This document shows positions 5,658-5,988 of a stretch of 5,988 nucleotides of DNA, piece by piece. Source of the stretch: Bacillota bacterium. GTDB lineage: Bacteria > Bacillota > Limnochordia > Darwinibacteriales > Darwinibacteriaceae. The stretch covers positions 1 through 5,988 of the forward strand of contig JAAZLB010000113.1 in NCBI GenBank assembly GCA_012799535.1, given 5' to 3'. The notes under the pieces were generated by a model that worked only from the letters and a program-made list of their open reading frames with translations, ran no database searches and was not told the origin of the DNA. The first letter of the stretch is position 1. The number at the start of each line of letters is the position of its first letter. The position numbers and the translations under genes were made by a program.

Positions 5658-5665
5658 CCCTCCTT
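5658..5665 (-). promoter_or_regulatory. Ribosome site that fixes the ireB start
   Basis: AAGGAGGG lies 5 nt before the ATG at 5650-5652. This excludes the in-frame TTG at 5674-5676, which would add eight non-conserved residues (starting MWSARRDT) encoded by the ribosome site itself. Confidence 0.85.
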
Positions 5666-5707
5666 GCAGACCACAAGCAGTCCTACCTTATACCTATTCT
5701 CTAATTG

Positions 5708-5988
5708 TTAGTTGATTCCCTCTAGTTGTTTACGAAAGATCTCTTTGCCCTTCGCTAGAGCCTCGGGCAATTGATCAGGTAAGCGTCCTCCTGCCTGAGC
5801 CATATCCGGTCTTCCTCCACCACCACCACCGCATATTTGAGCAGCAGTTTTTACTACTTGTCCTGCATGAAGGCCCCCTTGGGTCAAAGACTTAGAAACC
5901 ATGCTCAACAAGAACACCTTATCCCCATGTTTTGCACCGAGTAAAATAGCTACTGGATCAAGGCGATCCCGTAAGCGATCACCTAAAA
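5708..5988 (-). CDS. alaS: Alanyl-tRNA synthetase, C-terminal part (cut by the window edge)
   Basis: The frame is open from the right edge to TAA 5708-5710, giving 92 complete sense codons that begin LGDRLRDRLDPVAILLGAKHG, of which the first 20 are quoted best as LGDRLRDRL and AILLGAKHG. This is the DHHA1 domain at the end of AlaS: ILLGA, MVSKSLTQGGLHAGQVVK and the glycine-rich CGGGGGGRPDMAQAGG block are diagnostic. AlaS charges tRNA-Ala in the cytoplasm; this C-terminal C-Ala region helps tRNA binding and cooperation between aminoacylation and editing. An internal ATG at 5901-5903 (minus-strand reading near MVSK) is not a start, since homology continues upstream. It is followed after 55 nt by ireB, the standard order in Bacillota. 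Confidence 0.95.
   Translation of the reverse strand, partial: LGDRLRDRLDPVAILLGAKHGDKVFLLSMVSKSLTQGGLHAGQVVKTAAQICGGGGGGRPDMAQAGGRLPDQLPEALAKGKEIFRKQLEGIN

Noticed and set aside
5653..5707. TATAAG in the alaS-ireB gap as a possible -10 of an ireB promoter
   Set aside because: No acceptable -35 lies 16-18 bp upstream, and the short gap fits co-transcription.
5812..5833. CCA triplet run resembling a microsatellite
   Set aside because: It encodes the conserved glycine run before RPDMAQAGG in AlaS, so protein conservation explains it.
1..5988. CRISPR array, tRNA or rRNA genes, insertion sequence or attachment site
   Set aside because: No regularly spaced repeats, cloverleaf-like sequence, transposase or integrase frame, or flanking direct repeats were seen.

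Overview
The window looks like a piece of chromosome from an anaerobic Bacillota, most likely a member of the Clostridia. The edges carry the housekeeping neighbours typical of that phylum, all leftward: the 3' end of alaS, ireB (UPF0297), ruvX/yqgF and the first codons of a gene placed like the DUF1292 gene yrzB. Strong AGGAGG-type ribosome sites, TTG/GTG starts and iron-sulfur enzymes (a radical SAM protein and a ferredoxin-tailed reductase) agree with this. The species cannot be named from the sequence.

Layout from right to left. alaS (3' end), ireB and a TetR-type regulator of the DhaS-like kind run leftward with short gaps. They end at a clear intrinsic terminator that lies inside the 3' end of a convergent gene. 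That convergent rightward gene (3821-4858) encodes a full-fold relative of a radical SAM enzyme that has lost all its cluster cysteines. It is divergent from a leftward run of five genes: an intact radical SAM/SPASM-like enzyme, a DegV-family fatty-acid-binding protein (4-bp ATGA overlap), an aldo/keto reductase with a 2x[4Fe-4S] tail, ruvX, and the start of the DUF1292-type gene. The 164-bp divergent gap holds two nearly concentric inverted repeats and a perfect TTGACA.

The main point of interest is the block of about 4.9 kb (tetR, cysteine-free radical SAM homologue, radical SAM, degV, aldo/keto reductase) sitting between ireB and ruvX, which are usually adjacent in Bacillota. A radical SAM enzyme coupled to a DegV protein, with a catalytically dead homologue across a shared regulatory region and a ferredoxin-tailed reductase downstream, suggests a small redox pathway acting on fatty acyl chains or lipids under TetR control. 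The arrangement, motifs and repeats are read from the sequence. The lipid role, the regulator-operator link and the partner role of the dead homologue are inference.
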